Source: Olegusella massiliensis (lineage in GTDB: Bacteria > Actinomycetota > Coriobacteriia > Coriobacteriales > Atopobiaceae). From it: a stretch of 64,000 nucleotides of DNA. This document shows, piece after piece, positions 54,093 to 63,491 of the stretch. Every line of letters starts with the position of its first letter. Position 1 is the stretch's first letter. The notes under the pieces are model-generated. The model saw only the letters and a program-made list of their open reading frames with translations, ran no database searches and was not told the origin of the DNA. Location: the NCBI RefSeq assembly GCF_900078545.1, contig NZ_FLLS01000002.1, forward strand, positions 806,001 through 870,000, read 5' to 3'. The position numbers and the translations under genes were made by a program.

Positions 54093-55376
54093 ATGCCTGA
54101 TATCCCTATGACCTCGCAAGAGTGCAGGCGAGCAATCGAGGGTCTTTCGCAGCAAATTGAAAACTATGCAAAGCTTTTGGTTCGTGTAGGCTGTGCGATT
54201 AGGCCAGGCCAAGAGTTTGTGGTTTCTACTCCTGTTGAGTGTGCTGACTTTGCTCGTCGTGTAGTTAAAGCGGGTTATGAGGCCGGCGCTGGTCACGTTA
54301 CAGTGATTTGGGCTGATGATGTGATTGCGCGTATGGAGTACGAAAACGTCGATATCTCCTGGTTTGAGCGTACACCAAGCTGGAAACGCGAGCAGCTCAA
54401 TAGTCTTGCTGAAGCGGGCGCAGCATTTCTTTTTCTTGAAGGCTCCGATCCTGCAATACTAGCAGGTATAGATCCTGCGAAACCAGCTGCTGCGCACCGT
54501 TCACGCAACCTCGAATGCAAAGCATTCCGCGATGGTATGGACTTTGGGCGCAACGTGTGGTGTATCGCGGGTGTACCTGTTGCGGCATGGGCAAAGAAAG
54601 TCTTTCCTGGGGTTTCTGCTGAAGAGGCAGTCTATCATCTGTGGGTAGCAATTCTATCCGTTGCTCGCTCCGATGGCAGTGACCCTCAGGGTGCTTGGGA
54701 AACGCACAACGCCACCTTTGAAAAGAACAAGCGTCTGCTTAACGCCGCAAAATACGACCGGCTGCGTTATCGTTCTTCAAACGGAACCAATTTAATTGTG
54801 GGCCTGAATCCAAATGGGATTTGGGAGGGCGGTGCAGGTCGCACCAAGGACGGTACGGTTTTCTTTCCTAATATTCCTACCGAGGAAGTCTTTACGACGC
54901 CTGATCGCATGCGTGTTGATGGTATCGTCTACTCTGCCTTGCCACTGGTTCATGCGGGCCAAATTGTGCGTGATTTCTGGTTGCGTTTTGAGGCCGGTCG
55001 TGTTGTTGAGTTTGATGCTGCTGAAGGCAGAGAGGTGCTTGAGCACATCATCAAAACGGATGAAAATGCCTGCCGACTAGGGGAGTGCGCATTAATTTCT
55101 AAGAGCACGCCCATCAGGCAGTCAGGCCTGCTTTTCTATGACACGCTTTACGATGAGAATGCTAGCTGTCACCTTGCGCTGGGTATGGGCTTCCCCGAGT
55201 GTATTGAAGGTGGTCTTGAAATGGACAAAGAACAACTTCTCGCTGCAGGGGTAAATCAAAGTGCAACTCACGTAGACTTTATGATTGGCTCTGACGACAT
55301 GGATATTTGGGGCGTGAGTAAAGATGGCTCTGAAACCCCCATTTTTGTTTATGGTCAATGGTCTTGGGAAAGTTAG
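54093..55376 (+). CDS. M29 aminopeptidase (AmpS/PepS type)
   Basis: 427 residues. Landmarks of the family: NPNGIWEGG (about 243-251), FPNIPTEEVFTTPDRMRVDG (about 260-279), CHLALGMGFPEC (about 353) and THVDFMIGS (about 395). Metal-dependent removal of N-terminal residues from peptides in the cytoplasm. GGGGAGAAGGAG before the ATG. Followed by pepT 28 nt later, so a peptide-salvage operon. Confidence 0.9.
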   Translation: MPDIPMTSQECRRAIEGLSQQIENYAKLLVRVGCAIRPGQEFVVSTPVECADFARRVVKAGYEAGAGHVTVIWADDVIARMEYENVDISWFERTPSWKREQLNSLAEAGAAFLFLEGSDPAILAGIDPAKPAAAHRSRNLECKAFRDGMDFGRNVWCIAGVPVAAWAKKVFPGVSAEEAVYHLWVAILSVARSDGSDPQGAWETHNATFEKNKRLLNAAKYDRLRYRSSNGTNLIVGLNPNGIWEGGAGRTKDGTVFFPNIPTEEVFTTPDRMRVDGIVYSALPLVHAGQIVRDFWLRFEAGRVVEFDAAEGREVLEHIIKTDENACRLGECALISKSTPIRQSGLLFYDTLYDENASCHLALGMGFPECIEGGLEMDKEQLLAAGVNQSATHVDFMIGSDDMDIWGVSKDGSETPIFVYGQWSWES

Positions 55377-55404
55377 AGTTACCACAACACCACGGAGGTG
55401 CGTC

Positions 55405-56640
55405 ATGCGTGCTTATGAAAGGCTATTAAAATACGTAAGCTACTCAACTGGATCTAATCCTGAAGCAACCGAAGTACCAAGCAACCCCGACGAGTTTATT
55501 TTTGCTCGTGATTTAGCTGCCGAGATGGAAACTTTGGGTTTTGTGGATGTTCATGTCGATGAGCACTGTTACATACGAGGCACCATCCCTGCAAATATTG
55601 AGAATTACGATGGCCCCGTCCTTGGCCTCATTGCTCATATCGATGTATCGAGCGCAGCTGCTTATACCGATATTAAACCTCAGGTGATTCACTATACCGG
55701 CGGCGATCTCGTACAAGATGCGGAAAAAGGCTATGTGGTAAGTCGCGATGACTACCCCTTTTTAACTCGCTATGAAGGGATGGATATTGTAACCTCCGAT
55801 GGCACTACCTTACTTGGCGCTGACGATAAAGCAGGCGTGTCGGAGATTATGACTCTGGCCGAACAGTTACAGGCTGATCCTGCCATTAAGCACGGCACTA
55901 TTGAGGTGTGCTTTACTCCCGATGAAGAAATCGGTCGAGGTAGTGATTTCTTTGATATTGACGGATTTAATGCTGATGTGGCTTATACCGTTGATGGAGA
56001 AGCGTTTGGTGAGGTGCAGGGCGAGACCTTCAATGCATTGAGCGCGACTGTGCGTATCAATGGCTTTAGCATCCATCCTGGGTCAGCAAAAAACATGATG
56101 AAGAATGCTTGCCGTATTGCCTGCGAGTTTGATGGTCTGATTCCTGACAGTGAAACCCCTGAGCATACCGAGGGCTACGAGGGCTTCTATCACCTGATCG
56201 AAATGAAGGGCGATGTTGAGCGGATGGATTTGGACTACATCATCCGTGATCATGACTTTGCTTTAGCACAAAGTCGCGCCGAGCATATGCATAGAATCGC
56301 TGAGTTCCTCAACAGTAAGTATGGCGACGGCACCGTTGAGGTCGATATTGAAGAATCCTACAGAAATATGATTGAAATTATCAACGAACATCCCCGCCTC
56401 CTAGAACTACCTATTGAGATTTTGAAGGAAATGGACGTTGAGGCAGATACCAGCCCTATTCGCGGTGGTACTGATGGCGCAACTCTTTCCTTTAAGGGCT
56501 TGCCGTGTCCCAACATCGGCGTTGGTGGCCACAACTTCCATGGGCGCAAAGAGTTTGCGGTTGTTCAGTCAATGGACTCTGTTGTTGAATTGCTTATCCG
56601 CTTGGTTCAAGCAATTGCCAAGGAACCCAAGACTTTGTAG
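55405..56640 (+). CDS. pepT: peptidase T (tripeptide aminopeptidase)
   Basis: 411 residues, M20 family. AHIDVSS (about 75-81), GADDKAGVSE (about 140-149), TPDEEIGRG (about 172-180), YTVDGE and the final GGHNFHGRKEFA (about 374-385) supply the di-zinc site. ATG 55405 with GGAGG upstream. Removes the N-terminal residue of tripeptides. Confidence 0.95.
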   Translation: MRAYERLLKYVSYSTGSNPEATEVPSNPDEFIFARDLAAEMETLGFVDVHVDEHCYIRGTIPANIENYDGPVLGLIAHIDVSSAAAYTDIKPQVIHYTGGDLVQDAEKGYVVSRDDYPFLTRYEGMDIVTSDGTTLLGADDKAGVSEIMTLAEQLQADPAIKHGTIEVCFTPDEEIGRGSDFFDIDGFNADVAYTVDGEAFGEVQGETFNALSATVRINGFSIHPGSAKNMMKNACRIACEFDGLIPDSETPEHTEGYEGFYHLIEMKGDVERMDLDYIIRDHDFALAQSRAEHMHRIAEFLNSKYGDGTVEVDIEESYRNMIEIINEHPRLLELPIEILKEMDVEADTSPIRGGTDGATLSFKGLPCPNIGVGGHNFHGRKEFAVVQSMDSVVELLIRLVQAIAKEPKTL

Positions 56641-56732
56641 TAGGTTTACACGAAAAAAATTCATATCAAGCTAGTTGTTCGTATCATAAAAGTCTTCGGC
56701 GTGGTAAAATCGCCACGCGTGACAAAACGCAA

Positions 56733-56808
56733 GGGTCGTTAGCTCAGTTGGTAGAGCAGGGGACTTTTAATCCCAAGGTCGTGGGTTCGATTCCCACACG
56801 ACCCACCA
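56733..56808 (+). tRNA. tRNA-Lys(TTT)
   Basis: 76 nt. Acceptor GGGTCGT / ACGACCC, discriminator A, encoded CCA. Anticodon loop CTTTTAA gives TTT. A TGGTAAAAT extended -10 lies upstream, similar to that of tRNA-Gly. Confidence 0.96.
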
Positions 56809-56816
56809 GAAAGTAC

Positions 56817-56845
56817 AAGGTCAGGGTTTCGACTCTGACCTTTTT
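56817..56845 (+). terminator. terminator of tRNA-Lys
   Basis: 8-bp stem AAGGTCAG / CTGACCTT followed by TTTC. Confidence 0.85.
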
Positions 56846-56854
56846 CTTTAGCGA

Positions 56855-56882
56855 AGTGACATAGAGTGACAAAAAAGTGACA
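56855..56882 (+). repeat. three AGTGACA iterons
   Basis: AGTGACA at 56855, 56865 and 56876, 10 and 11 bp apart, so on one face of the helix, just after the tRNA-Lys terminator. This resembles arm-type integrase or other protein binding sites. Confidence 0.7.
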
Positions 56883-57541
56883 CATAGCAGTAGAGAGGGA
56901 AAATGTGTGGTCCCCTCCAGACGCACTGCCTCATCAATGGCGAGCGGGTGAAAACTACTCAAAAGTGAACTAGGCCTTTAGTCATTTCCCCCGTAAAAGG
57001 CTGACTACTCATCATCTGCTCCTGAAAAATTTCTCACTCGATCGGTGCAACGAAAATGTCGAATAAACATCCACACTATTATTGATGTATCTGGTATTTC
57101 ACCAGTTGGTAAAATAAATTAGTAAATTATATAGTTAATAGTGTGTATGTTTTTACGATCAAAAACAAAAAATAAATTTCTCAAGACAGCTACTCGTGCA
57201 GGTCAGAGGTGTAAGAATTAAAGCATTTTTTAATCCTGTAAGTAGAAGCACTCATAAACCTGCAGATAAAAGGGGTGTTATAAAGTCAGATTTCTCTATC
57301 GTGGAGATAGGGCATTTTTTCGTATTTCGGTATTTAGGTACGAGATGTCGCAGCGGGTGCTTTGTGCCCCTCAAACGCGCTCTGAGCGCTTGGTTTTGTG
57401 CGGGAGCATCGCCGTATACGTGAGATATGTGTCGCCATCATATTCATGCTGGGCTTTGCATATAGGATGTGCCGCTTTGTCTCGACTTTCCGTTTGCTGC
57501 GCTAGAATTAATACGCGGAACACCTCGGTGAAAGGATGCAC
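56883..57541. other. 650-nt gene-poor AT-rich stretch between tRNA-Lys and purB
   Basis: Only short open frames without ribosome binding sites. A possible hairpin with T-run (CTATC / GATAG then TTTTTT, about 57298-57320) and a GCGCTC/GAGCGC dyad (about 57378-57390) are seen. TAGAAT at 57503-57508 may be the purB -10. Looks like the scar of a lost integrated element, or an unassigned regulatory region. Confidence 0.45.
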
Positions 57542-58885
57542 ATGATTGGTCGCTATACTCGCCCTGAGATGGGGGACATCTTTGAGCTTGAGAACAAGTA
57601 TGCCATCTGGCAAGAAATCGAAGTGTTGGCCTGCGAAGCTCAGGCTGAGCTGGGGGAGACGGGTATTACACCCGAAGAGGCTGCCTATATCCGCGCTCAT
57701 GCAAAATTTAATCGCGAAGAAGTAGATGCAATTGAGGCTGTTACCAACCACGATGTCATTGCATTTTTAACCAATATGGGATCCTATATTGATAGAGATG
57801 TTCCCAACGGCGAGCCAAAGCCAAGTCGTTGGGTTCACTTTGGAATGACGAGCTCCGATCTTGGTGATACTGCGCTTTGTTATCAGCTAACCCAAGCCAC
57901 TGACCTGCTCATTGAAGATGTGCGTCAGCTGGGTGAGATTTGCCGTCGCCGCGCTTTTGAAGAGCGAAACACTCTTTGCGCTGGGCGCACTCATGGCATC
58001 CATGCCGAACCAATGACGTTTGGTATGAAGTTTGGTAGCTGGGCGTGGGAACTTTATCGCGATTTACAGCGCTTGCAAGACGCGCGCGCCAATGTTGCCT
58101 TTGGTGCAATTAGCGGCGCTGTGGGTACATATTCTTCCATTGATCCTTTCGTAGAGCAGTATGTCTGTGAGCATCTTGGTCTTACTGCAGACCCTCTATC
58201 CACTCAGGTGGTTAGCCGCGACCACCATGCATATCTTGCTGGTGTTCTTGCGACTACCGCAGCTACTTGCGAGCGTATTGCTACTGAGGTTCGAAATCTT
58301 CAAAAAACCGATACGCTGGAAGCAGAAGAGCCTTTCCGCAAGGGACAAAAAGGTAGCTCAGCAATGCCACACAAACGCAATCCTATTACGGTTGAGAAGG
58401 TGTGCGGTCTTAGTCGCGTTGTCAAAGCAAATGCTCAAGTCGCTTTTGATAATGTGGCACTTTGGCACGAACGCGATATATCACATAGTTCTGCTGAACG
58501 TGTCGCAATGGCGGACTCTTTTATTGCGCTTGACCATATGTTTCAGTGCCTCATTCGCATCATCGATGGCTTGATTTTGTATCCAGAGCAAATGAAGGCA
58601 AATCTCAACAAAACACGCGGACTCATCTATTCTTCCAAAGTTCTGCTTGCTTTGGTGGAGACGGGTATTACGCGCGAAGCTGCCTATGCGATCGTTCAGC
58701 GTAATGCTATGGATACCTGGCATGATGTACAGCAGGTGCGCCATGGCCCTAGTTTTCGTGAACGCCTTGCGGCTGATTCTGAGTGCACACTGAGCGCAGA
58801 GCAGCTTGATGCCATCTTTGATCCAAGAGCATTTCTTAAGCGCTCTGACATCCTATTTGACCGTCTGGAAGATTTGAGCTTTTAG
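57542..58885 (+). CDS. purB: adenylosuccinate lyase
   Basis: 447 residues. Fumarase/aspartase-like lyase of two purine steps; the signature GSSAMPHKRNP lies at about 271-281, and TSSDLGDT and GRTHGIHAEP at about 100-108 and 143-152. ATG 57542 is 6 nt after AAAGG; an ATG two codons earlier overlaps that site. Confidence 0.97.
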   Translation: MIGRYTRPEMGDIFELENKYAIWQEIEVLACEAQAELGETGITPEEAAYIRAHAKFNREEVDAIEAVTNHDVIAFLTNMGSYIDRDVPNGEPKPSRWVHFGMTSSDLGDTALCYQLTQATDLLIEDVRQLGEICRRRAFEERNTLCAGRTHGIHAEPMTFGMKFGSWAWELYRDLQRLQDARANVAFGAISGAVGTYSSIDPFVEQYVCEHLGLTADPLSTQVVSRDHHAYLAGVLATTAATCERIATEVRNLQKTDTLEAEEPFRKGQKGSSAMPHKRNPITVEKVCGLSRVVKANAQVAFDNVALWHERDISHSSAERVAMADSFIALDHMFQCLIRIIDGLILYPEQMKANLNKTRGLIYSSKVLLALVETGITREAAYAIVQRNAMDTWHDVQQVRHGPSFRERLAADSECTLSAEQLDAIFDPRAFLKRSDILFDRLEDLSF

Positions 58886-58909
58886 TTTTTTTGGTAAAAG
58901 GGGAGAGAC

Positions 58910-60142
58910 ATGCCTTTCAAAAAATGGCCCGGCATTACCCGCCGCGGCCTATTTAAAGCAACTGCGGTTACAGGCGTGACCGCAGGAGCCATAAGCATTC
59001 TTGCTGGCTGTTCTCATCCCGGCGATGAGGATGCCGAAGCTCCTGTCATCGTAGATAAAAATAAAGCTCACTATGTTATCAATCCTGAAACGAATGAAAG
59101 CGTCTATTCTGTTACTGACCTGCCTATTAGCGAGGATAAAACCTATAACCTACCTCTTGGTAGCGTGCTGCGTCCAGGCGATGGCGATTGGCTTGCGATG
59201 ACTTCGGTGGGCACTACGTCAAAGCCCGCAATTTTAGGTGCAGCCCTCAGTGTATCTGCAGGCACTGTGTCCAACGTAGTCACCTCTACCGTAACAGACG
59301 ATACGCCAAGTATTGCAATTTTTGATGTGCGCTGTTCTGATTCGACGTATGCCTGGGTCGAGATGGATTTGCTTACCAAGTCCTGGGCGCTCTATGCGGC
59401 ACCTTTTTCTAACGGAGAGCTTACCGGTAAGAGTACAACCTTATGGAAGGTAAACTCAAACTGGGACCCTCCTCGTATGGCGGTCGTTGGGGATAAGGTT
59501 ATTTGGCAGGTTATGCCGTCCAAGACTGGCAAAAAAACAACAGAGAATTCTCGCTGCTACTTATGGAAGCTCGGCTCATCAGAAGCCCGCGTGGTGGTTG
59601 AGTCCCCTGGCCGTTTTGCAACAGGCCCTGAGGTTTCAGGCAATACCGTTACCATGTCGCCGCGTGTGCATGCATCCAAGGGAGTTTTTTATGGCATCAC
59701 GGCATATTCCCTCGAAGACAATCTCAAAACTGTCGTAGATCAGCTAGTTCTCCCCCAAAGCGTAAATCCTATGTTTGCGGTACGTATAGGCGAGAAATTC
59801 GTTTTCTCCATTGAGGCAAGCTATGCTGCAGGCGGTCTTCTTGCATCAATGGGTACCTATATTGGTTCAAGCGATGGATCTTTTGTCGTATTGCCACGCG
59901 AGCCTGCTGCGGAGGTTGCGGGAAAAGATGGCCTCTACATTGTGAAGAGTCGTTCTTCTTACTTTGTTATTGATACGGAGAAAGAGCGCTACTCAACACT
60001 ATCAGCAGCGGATCGCACGGTAGACTACGGTGATTTTCCTGCCCGCGATGGAGAGTGTAAGACCTTCGTAAGTTTCGCGACGGTCAAAGATGCCACAACA
60101 GGGTATCCCGCTTCGGTGGCAGTGCGGACTTTTCAGCTTTAA
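58910..60142 (+). CDS. Tat/lipobox lipoprotein, beta-propeller-like
   Basis: 410 residues. A twin-arginine-like TRRGLFKA (about 10-17), a hydrophobic segment and the lipobox LAGC (about 31-34) predict export and lipid anchoring. The rest is rich in short beta strands and Trp, as in propeller lipoproteins. GGGGAGAG before the ATG. It stands 180 nt upstream of a two-component system on the same strand and may feed it an envelope signal; this is an inference. Confidence 0.7.
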   Translation: MPFKKWPGITRRGLFKATAVTGVTAGAISILAGCSHPGDEDAEAPVIVDKNKAHYVINPETNESVYSVTDLPISEDKTYNLPLGSVLRPGDGDWLAMTSVGTTSKPAILGAALSVSAGTVSNVVTSTVTDDTPSIAIFDVRCSDSTYAWVEMDLLTKSWALYAAPFSNGELTGKSTTLWKVNSNWDPPRMAVVGDKVIWQVMPSKTGKKTTENSRCYLWKLGSSEARVVVESPGRFATGPEVSGNTVTMSPRVHASKGVFYGITAYSLEDNLKTVVDQLVLPQSVNPMFAVRIGEKFVFSIEASYAAGGLLASMGTYIGSSDGSFVVLPREPAAEVAGKDGLYIVKSRSSYFVIDTEKERYSTLSAADRTVDYGDFPARDGECKTFVSFATVKDATTGYPASVAVRTFQL

Positions 60143-60322
60143 ATTCAGTTAGCTTAAGCTATCGCTTAGAAAAATTTGTAGGATTATCACGAGGTGTGTC
60201 TTTCCAGGGATGCTGAGGCGTGCTAAGATATGTGGTAATTATGTGGGTGTTTTGCGAAGATTGGTGCCTGGGACGTGTTTACATCAACCAAGGCTTAACA
60301 AATTGAAACTGAGGGGAGCAAC

Positions 60323-61045
60323 ATGGCAGCTGACGAAAAGAGGATTCTACTCGTTGAGGACGAGAAAACCATTCGTGACGCTGTTGCGGCATACCTTGAG
60401 CGCGAAGGCTATGCTGTACGCGGTGTGGGCGATGGTCAAAGTGCCCTTGAGGAATTTGAGAAGCATTCCTTTGATTTGATTGTGCTCGACTTGATGTTGC
60501 CCAAACTTTCAGGCGAACGTGTTTGCCGTACCGTCCGTGAGACCTCCAATGTGCCCATCATTATGTTGACGGCAAAAGGTGAGGTAGAGGACCGTATTAT
60601 TGGTCTTGAGCTCGGCGCGGATGACTATCTGATTAAGCCCTTCTCACCGCGTGAGCTCGTTGCTCGCGTGCGTGCCTTATTGCGCCGTGCGCATGCCGAA
60701 AATGAGCCTGCGCTTGAGGTGCTTGACTTTGGAGATTTGATTATTGATATCACGGGCCACAAGGTGCTTATTGAAAATCAAGAGGTGGACCTGACGGCCT
60801 CTGAGTTTAAGTTGCTCACCACGCTTGCTCGCTTCCCTGGACGTGTATATACGCGTATGGAATTAGTCGAGAAGGTTCTAGGTTACGATTTCGAGGGTTA
60901 CGAGCGCACCATCGATTCTCATGTCAAGAACCTTCGTGCCAAGTTGGGTGACGACCCTCGTCATCCTCGTTGGCTCTATACCGTTCATGGTGTTGGCTAT
61001 AGGTTCGAAGCGCCAAGCAAGCCTAGTGACGAGGCGGCGAACTAA
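60323..61045 (+). CDS. OmpR/PhoB-type response regulator
   Basis: 240 residues. Receiver domain with phospho-acceptor D56 (LIVLDLMLP) and conserved K near 105 (LIKPFSP), then a winged-helix Trans_reg_C domain ending YTVHGVGYRF. GAGGGGAGC upstream of the ATG. Four bases before the kinase gene, so one operon. Confidence 0.93.
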   Translation: MAADEKRILLVEDEKTIRDAVAAYLEREGYAVRGVGDGQSALEEFEKHSFDLIVLDLMLPKLSGERVCRTVRETSNVPIIMLTAKGEVEDRIIGLELGADDYLIKPFSPRELVARVRALLRRAHAENEPALEVLDFGDLIIDITGHKVLIENQEVDLTASEFKLLTTLARFPGRVYTRMELVEKVLGYDFEGYERTIDSHVKNLRAKLGDDPRHPRWLYTVHGVGYRFEAPSKPSDEAAN

Positions 61046-61048
61046 GCT

Positions 61049-62557
61049 TTGTCAGACCTCTTTGACGTAGGCAGAGGTAATGAAAGCAGGTCCCACGATG
61101 ATTCACGTCATGGGACCTACAATACAATGCGCCCCGAACCACAATCGCGTCCTTCGGGGTCATTTCAACTACGTACTGCAGTACTCTTCGCTGTTACTGC
61201 CATCATGACGGCGGTTGTGCTTTCTATGGTGCTTGCCTATGTATGGGAGGATCAGTTCCAAGGTTACGCACGTAGTAATATGGAGCGCATTGTGCGTTCT
61301 ACAGCAGATACGCTTGGTGCTCACTATGATCAAGTGGGTGGCTGGAGTGCCGATTCAGAGAGCTTTATCAAAACCATCGTTGGTGAATACGGACAGATTG
61401 GCATTTTGGTACAAGATTCTACAGGGCGTAAAATTTATGACAGCGTCGACAAAAGCAACAGCAAAATAAAGAATGAAAAAGTCACCAAATCTTTGAGCAC
61501 TGTGACTGCAAAAGTAAAAGCCAGCAGCGGTCGCGAGGTGGGCACTGTTCATATGTGGGCAAGAGACTCAAGCTCTTTGCTTACCGAGACCGATGCACGA
61601 TTTCGTACGGATTCCTATAACGCAATTGTTTGGGCAGCACTGATTGCTGTGGGAATTGCCTTGGTTATGGGTGTGTTTTTCTCACGTTCGCTCGTGCGAC
61701 CGATTAACCGCATTACTTCGACAGCACGCCAAATTCGCAACGGCGATCTTACTGCACGTACTAAGCTTTCAGGGGACGACGAGATTGGCCGCCTCGGTGA
61801 AACTTTTGATGAGATGGCAACAGGTCTCGAGCGTGACATCAAGCACGAGCGTCGTCTTACGGGAGATGTTGCCCACGAGCTGCGTACGCCTTTGATGGCA
61901 ATTCAGGCTACGGTGGAGGCGATGCAAGACGGTGTGTTGCCTGCTGATGAAGAACATTTACAGACGGTGGATGATGAGGTGTGCCGGCTGTCTCGACTAG
62001 TTGATGCTATGCTGCATCTTTCGCGTCTTGAAAACGGCAAAACACGATTCCATCCTAAACATACTGATATTGTTTATCTGGTACGTAGTTTGATATCGAT
62101 GCAGGAGCGTCTCTTTGCTGGTAAAGGCCTGCGTCTTGCTTTTGACGACAAGACAGCACACCACGAGCTTTATGCCGATGTAGATCCTGATGGTATCCGC
62201 GAGGCGATTACCAACCTTATGTCCAATGCTATGCGCTATACGCCTGAGGGCGGTTGGGTGCTGGTGACAGTGGAATCCGACCGCGATGACGTGCTGATTT
62301 CTGTGCGTGATACCGGTATTGGTATTGCTAAAGAAGAGATACCTAAGATCTTCTCACGCTTTTGGCGTTCAGCCGCGGGACGTGAGCGCGCCTCAGGAGG
62401 CCTTGGTGTTGGGCTTGCTATCACCAAAGGCATCATTGACCTACACAACGGCACTATTTCTGTAAAATCCGAGCTGGGGCATGGCACCACCTTTACCATG
62501 CGTATTCCCACTGATCAGTCTCGCCATGGTCGCAAGCAGGATTCTACTGAGGAATAG
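61049..62557 (+). CDS. sensor histidine kinase of the two-component pair
   Basis: 502 residues: TM1 (43-65), extracellular sensor (about 66-190), TM2 (192-212), HAMP (about 213-265), HisKA with phospho-acceptor H276 (GDVAHELRTPL), and HATPase with NLMSNAMRY, DTGIGI and GLGVGLAI. The TTG at 61049 has only a distant GAGGCGG; an in-frame ATG at 61127 is possible and would cost 26 non-conserved residues. Signal unknown. Confidence 0.88.
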   Translation: MSDLFDVGRGNESRSHDDSRHGTYNTMRPEPQSRPSGSFQLRTAVLFAVTAIMTAVVLSMVLAYVWEDQFQGYARSNMERIVRSTADTLGAHYDQVGGWSADSESFIKTIVGEYGQIGILVQDSTGRKIYDSVDKSNSKIKNEKVTKSLSTVTAKVKASSGREVGTVHMWARDSSSLLTETDARFRTDSYNAIVWAALIAVGIALVMGVFFSRSLVRPINRITSTARQIRNGDLTARTKLSGDDEIGRLGETFDEMATGLERDIKHERRLTGDVAHELRTPLMAIQATVEAMQDGVLPADEEHLQTVDDEVCRLSRLVDAMLHLSRLENGKTRFHPKHTDIVYLVRSLISMQERLFAGKGLRLAFDDKTAHHELYADVDPDGIREAITNLMSNAMRYTPEGGWVLVTVESDRDDVLISVRDTGIGIAKEEIPKIFSRFWRSAAGRERASGGLGVGLAITKGIIDLHNGTISVKSELGHGTTFTMRIPTDQSRHGRKQDSTEE

Positions 62558-62637
62558 GAACACTTCACTAAGAAATAGGAAAGCTGCAAAAAAAGCTGCG
62601 TTGCAAGCTGTTTGCAGAGTAAGAGTGCATACAAAAA

Positions 62638-62666
62638 AGCAGGTCAGACGTATTGCCTGACCTGCT
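62638..62666 (-). terminator. terminator of tRNA-Arg
   Basis: 10-bp stem AGCAGGTCAG / CTGACCTGCT; read leftward it is followed by TTTTTTG. Confidence 0.88.
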
Positions 62667-62674
62667 GTATATGC

Positions 62675-62750
62675 TGGTGACCCCGGGCGGATTCGAACCG
62701 TCGACACCAGGTTTAGGAAACCTGTGCTCTATCCCCTGAGCTACGGGGCC
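62675..62750 (-). tRNA. tRNA-Arg(CCT)
   Basis: 76 nt. Acceptor GGCCCCG / CGGGGTC (one G-U), discriminator A, encoded CCA. Anticodon loop TTCCTAA gives CCT. Confidence 0.94.
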
Positions 62751-62816
62751 GTGCGTAAGGGTCATTTTATCACCTGTTGGCAAGCAATACCGCCACGGCT
62801 TTGACCCAAATGAGAA

Positions 62817-63491
62817 CTACTTCGTGCCTTTATCCTTTTTGTCACGCGTCGACTTCTTGGGAGCATCCTCATCAAGGTGTGTCGCAGCATACTGCAAAAT
62901 ACGCTTGTCTGACATACGCGCAACTTCAGCATCGGCGGCATTGCGCATGGGACGTACAGAGCGCCAGTCAAAGACAAAACCAGCAATAATCAGCGCATAA
63001 GCAGCTACCAGCGTAATTACGCTTAATGTGGCACCAAAGCTACTTTTTTCGGCAGGGAAGAAGCGACCCAACACTAAAGACAGTACCGTCATGCCCATGC
63101 CGCCACCAAGCAAGACCCACCAAATATGCTGACTACGCTTATAAGAAGCGTGGCCATTCAAAATGGATCGAGCGACGCGCGTGCGAGCGTCAGCGATGTT
63201 GCGCTGACGGCGACGTTCAGCCTTTTGTTCTTCTTTGGTCATTTCAGACTGAGCTTTCCCCGTCTTGCCGAGTTTGTAATCTTCAGAAGATACAACACGG
63301 ACAGCGGCGGCAGCCTCGCGACTGGGCTTCGCACGAGCAGCAGAACTCTTGTATTGACCAAAACTGCTTTTCTTTGCCGCGGAATTGTCTTCTTGTTGAT
63401 CTGCTGTTGTGTCGGTTGCGCTCTTAGCGAAGGGATTGCCATTGAGTGCGGCTTCTTCGCGCGCGCCAGCTAACGTATCACGCAGTGACAT
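62817..63491 (-). CDS. two-span membrane protein with a long charged N-terminus
   Basis: 224 residues. A cytosolic N-terminal half rich in Ala/Lys/Ser (about 1-120) is followed by two membrane helices (about 124-143 and 153-173) and a basic C-terminal tail ending in [13 protein letters not shown]. No known domain recognised. AAGGAG precedes the ATG, which overlaps the purC stop by 14 nt, so translation is coupled to purC. Confidence 0.7.
   Translation of the reverse strand: MSLRDTLAGAREEAALNGNPFAKSATDTTADQQEDNSAAKKSSFGQYKSSAARAKPSREAAAAVRVVSSEDYKLGKTGKAQSEMTKEEQKAERRRQRNIADARTRVARSILNGHASYKRSQHIWWVLLGGGMGMTVLSLVLGRFFPAEKSSFGATLSVITLVAAYALIIAGFVFDWRSVRPMRNAADAEVARMSDKRILQYAATHLDEDAPKKSTRDKKDKGTK

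Noticed and set aside
56744..56962. Leftward open frame over tRNA-Lys
   Set aside because: It is antisense to the tRNA (GRVGIEPTTLGLKV type), not a gene.
57196..57423. 75-codon rightward frame
   Set aside because: No ribosome binding site, odd composition and no similarity recognised.
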